Positions 62,372 to 64,000 of a stretch of DNA of 64,000 nucleotides are shown here, in pieces; the first letter of the stretch is position 1, and each line of letters opens with the position of its first letter. The stretch comes from Liolophura sinensis (lineage: Eukaryota; Mollusca; Polyplacophora; Chitonida; Chitonidae): positions 2,978,001-3,042,000 of the forward strand of contig NC_088307.1 in assembly GCF_032854445.1 (NCBI RefSeq), written 5' to 3'. The notes beneath the pieces were generated by a model that did no database searches, had not been told where the DNA came from, and saw only the letters and a list, made by a program, of their open reading frames with translations. Both the position numbers and the translations under genes were made by a program.

Positions 62372-62383
62372 TATAATATAAAT
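62372..62383. promoter_or_regulatory. TATA-like element
   Basis: TATAATATAAAT lies about 430 bp upstream of the ATG, next to a CpG-dense stretch. It fits the TATA consensus better on the plus strand (TATAAAT) than on the minus strand, so its link to NOS1AP is unsure. Confidence 0.3.
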
Positions 62384-62600
62384 CCCCTCTTTTCGTGAAG
62401 TTTTACTCCCATCCGCTAGACTCTCTGCTCCATCTACTTCATTGCAAATGCTGCGGAGAATCAATAACTGTACAGAGCCGAGCACCCTGGCAGCAGCTCG
62501 CCCATTTCCCCTTCGTCTCACCCCCTTCTAGTCCAGTCTCCCGCTCAGTTGTAAACGAGTCCACATTCCGATGTGCCCAAAGATTCCGCTACTTCGGCGT

Positions 62601-62610
62601 GTCACGTGAC
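62601..62610. promoter_or_regulatory. Palindromic E-box GTCACGTGAC
   Basis: This perfect 10-bp palindrome matches the USF/MITF/TFE-type E-box with its preferred flanks. It lies about 655 bp upstream of the NOS1AP ATG. A second E-box of a different class, CAGCTG, is at 62621-62626. Confidence 0.6.
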
Positions 62611-62640
62611 GCGGGCACTCCAGCTGCTGACTGTGAAATG

Positions 62641-62648
62641 TGACGTCA
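62641..62648. promoter_or_regulatory. Full cAMP response element TGACGTCA
   Basis: This perfect palindromic CRE (CREB/ATF site) lies 31 bp from the E-box and about 695 bp upstream of the ATG. CRE plus E-box in a CpG-rich region is a common promoter-proximal arrangement in animals. Confidence 0.6.
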
Positions 62649-62660
62649 CAGCGGCAGTTA

Positions 62661-63465
62661 TCAAAGAAAACCGGGTTAAAAAGATCTTTTTCTCTCCGAT
62701 TTGGCCAGAGGTCTTTTTGGCTTTTTTCAAAGACAAGCGCTGTTTCTAAGTCTGCATTGAGCTGATATCCCATGCCTTGTTACACTCGCTATTCACACAC
62801 AGAAGTCCCGACTTAAAACGCCTTAAAAGCCGGACCAGACTTTGTGCAATATCAGATCCCCAAACTTAGCAAGGTTTCCGGTCGCTTGTTAGAACTTGAA
62901 TGTTTGAAAGGTTACCTCCAAATATAATGGAGTGCCTTCACACTGAATTAGACAGGGAAACTATTGATCCATATTAGGTCCTTTTTTGTCAAAGATGAAG
63001 ACATATTGGGGGCTTTACAAATCGGCCTTCTTTACGCAAGCCTTGCATGTAGGCCTATATAGGCTCTTCCACTAGTTGACACCGATGCTTTTTGGCCTAC
63101 TATTACGCGTACCCGATCAGATCGGCGAGTGGCCACGCAGTTCCACACAATACACAGTTCACAAATAAAATACATAGGCCTATGTGACCTTGCATCTTTG
63201 ACATCGCGAGTTCTAGCCCATTTCTCGCTCTCAGCATGGTATTGCAACGTATTTCTCGCATGACTCAATCATTCCATTTTTTCCCCTGGAAGACTCTAGC
63301 CTTCAATGTCCTCGTCAGCCTGTTTATGTGAATAGTGCAACGTTGTATATTCTCAGCAAAAAATTTCATACAAGGCATGGGATTTCTTCTGCCAAGTTAT
63401 AGGCTATTTTTCCGTAAGCGAGAATGTTAACGTTACAGCACCCAAAATTTTATGGCCAGTGGGAG
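62661..63465. other. Upstream intergenic sequence
   Basis: No exon or array is recognised. Short palindromes around AGGCCTA occur near 63050 and 63175-63185. Frames here are short and unconvincing. Confidence 0.4.
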
Positions 63466-63727
63466 CTTCGGTGGCTCAGTTGGTTATCGCGCTAGCGCAG
63501 CGTAATGACCCAGGAGCCTCTCACCAATGCAGTCGCTGTGAGTTCAAGTCCAGCTTATGCTGGCTTCCTCTCCGGCCGTAAGTATGAAATATCCCTGCAC
63601 TTTGCGGATGGTTGTGGGTTTCCTCCGTACTCTGTCCAATTTTCTCCCACCATAATGCTGGCCGCCGTCGTATAAGTGAAAAATTCTTAAGTACGGGGTA
63701 AAACACCAATCAAATAAATAAATAAAT
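63466..63727 (+). mobile_element. SINE family 1, full-length copy
   Basis: A-box TGGCTCAGTTGG (63472-63483) and B-box GAGTTCAAGTCC (63540-63551) mark the tRNA-derived head. The body follows (CCATAATGCTGGCCGCCGTC, GTATAAGTGAAAAATTCTTA), and the 3' end is CAATCAAATAAATAAATAAA. It faces the next copy tail to tail. Confidence 0.92.
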
Positions 63728-63738
63728 CATGGGCAATA

Positions 63739-63867
63739 ATTTATTTATTTATCTGATTGGTGTTTTACGCCGTACTAAAGACTATATCACTTATACGACG
63801 GTGGCCATTACGGTGAGAGGAAACCGGGCAGAGCCCGGGGGAAACGCACGTCCACCCGCAGGTTTCA
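63739..63867 (-). repeat. SINE family 1, 3' half, inverted to its neighbour
   Basis: TTTATTTATTTATCTGATTG, GTTTTACGCCGTACTAAAGA, GAGGAAACCGGGCAGAGCCC and CCACCCGCAGGTTTC are present. Only 11 bp separate its tail from that of the 63466-63727 copy, giving an inverted repeat of about 120 bp per arm. Confidence 0.88.
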
Positions 63868-64000
63868 TGGCCAATAAACATGAGTGCTTACAATTACCTT
63901 GCTCTTTTAACCCGAACCTGAAACTGTATCGCTCTCTACGCTTTCTTAACATCACTGCGACAGTGCACTACGTAGGCTTGAACTTTGTATGGAAAGCGAA

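Larger units (their letters stand above)
61946..62660 (-). promoter_or_regulatory. NOS1AP: CpG-rich 5' region and probable promoter of NOS1AP
   Basis: CpG dinucleotides are far denser here than in the introns (for example CCGCGCGCGACCG near 62358 and CGAAACCGTGCCGCCCG near 62020). The region is repeat-free. It covers the 5' UTR of exon 1 and the likely start site. The start site itself cannot be placed from sequence alone, and a divergent transcript to the right is possible. Confidence 0.6.

Noticed and set aside
62372-62383. TATA-like element as the definite NOS1AP TATA box
   Set aside because: It fits better on the opposite strand and the start site is unknown, so it is listed only as a weak element.

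Overview
The window is a stretch of an animal nuclear genome, most likely from a marine mollusc or a related lophotrochozoan. It is AT-rich, almost free of long coding frames, and crowded with tandem repeats and short interspersed elements. The phylum is inferred from the repeat style (tRNA-derived SINEs ending in AAAT repeats, many minisatellites); the species cannot be read from the sequence.

The organising gene is on the minus strand and spans most of the window. Three exons encode the start of a NOS1AP (CAPON) orthologue, an adaptor with an N-terminal phosphotyrosine-binding (PTB) domain. Exon 1 is at 61829-61945, exon 2 at 35688-35759, and the first 58 bases of exon 3 at 1-58. All have canonical GT/AG borders in phase 0 and the reading frame runs through without a break. 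Intron 1 is 26,069 bp and intron 2 is 35,629 bp. The rest of the gene lies beyond the left edge. A CpG-rich region upstream of exon 1 (about 61.95-62.66 kb) carries a full CRE palindrome and a perfect E-box palindrome and is the likely promoter.

The introns hold four kinds of material. (1) More than 20 tandem arrays with units of about 15 to 73 bp. The largest is a roughly 55-copy 69-bp array at 52.8-56.6 kb; others are 44 bp at 3.5-4.3 kb, 50 bp at 13.8-14.8 kb, 55 bp at 19.2-19.6 kb, 37 bp at 23.5-24.2 kb, 73 bp at 31.5-32.5 kb, 25 bp at 38.3-38.7 kb and 54 bp at 57.7-58.9 kb. (2) At least 16 copies of one tRNA-derived SINE in both orientations, plus other dispersed families, a MITE, a 72-bp perfect foldback and a broken Ty3/Gypsy pol fragment. 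(3) Repeat-poor, GC-richer blocks that look like candidate conserved or regulatory DNA, notably at 5.0, 9.6, 12.7, 18.0-18.7, 21.3, 33.4 and 46.2-47.4 kb. (4) A few coding-like fragments of unknown origin, chiefly at 40.84-41.29 kb on the minus strand.

The most interesting observations are: an 18-bp copy of the exon 3 acceptor and coding start inside intron 1; a minisatellite born inside a SINE; the foldback with a hammerhead-like hairpin; a perfect 23-bp hairpin of pre-miRNA size; and two large arrays whose unit lengths are multiples of three, which creates long but probably meaningless open frames.
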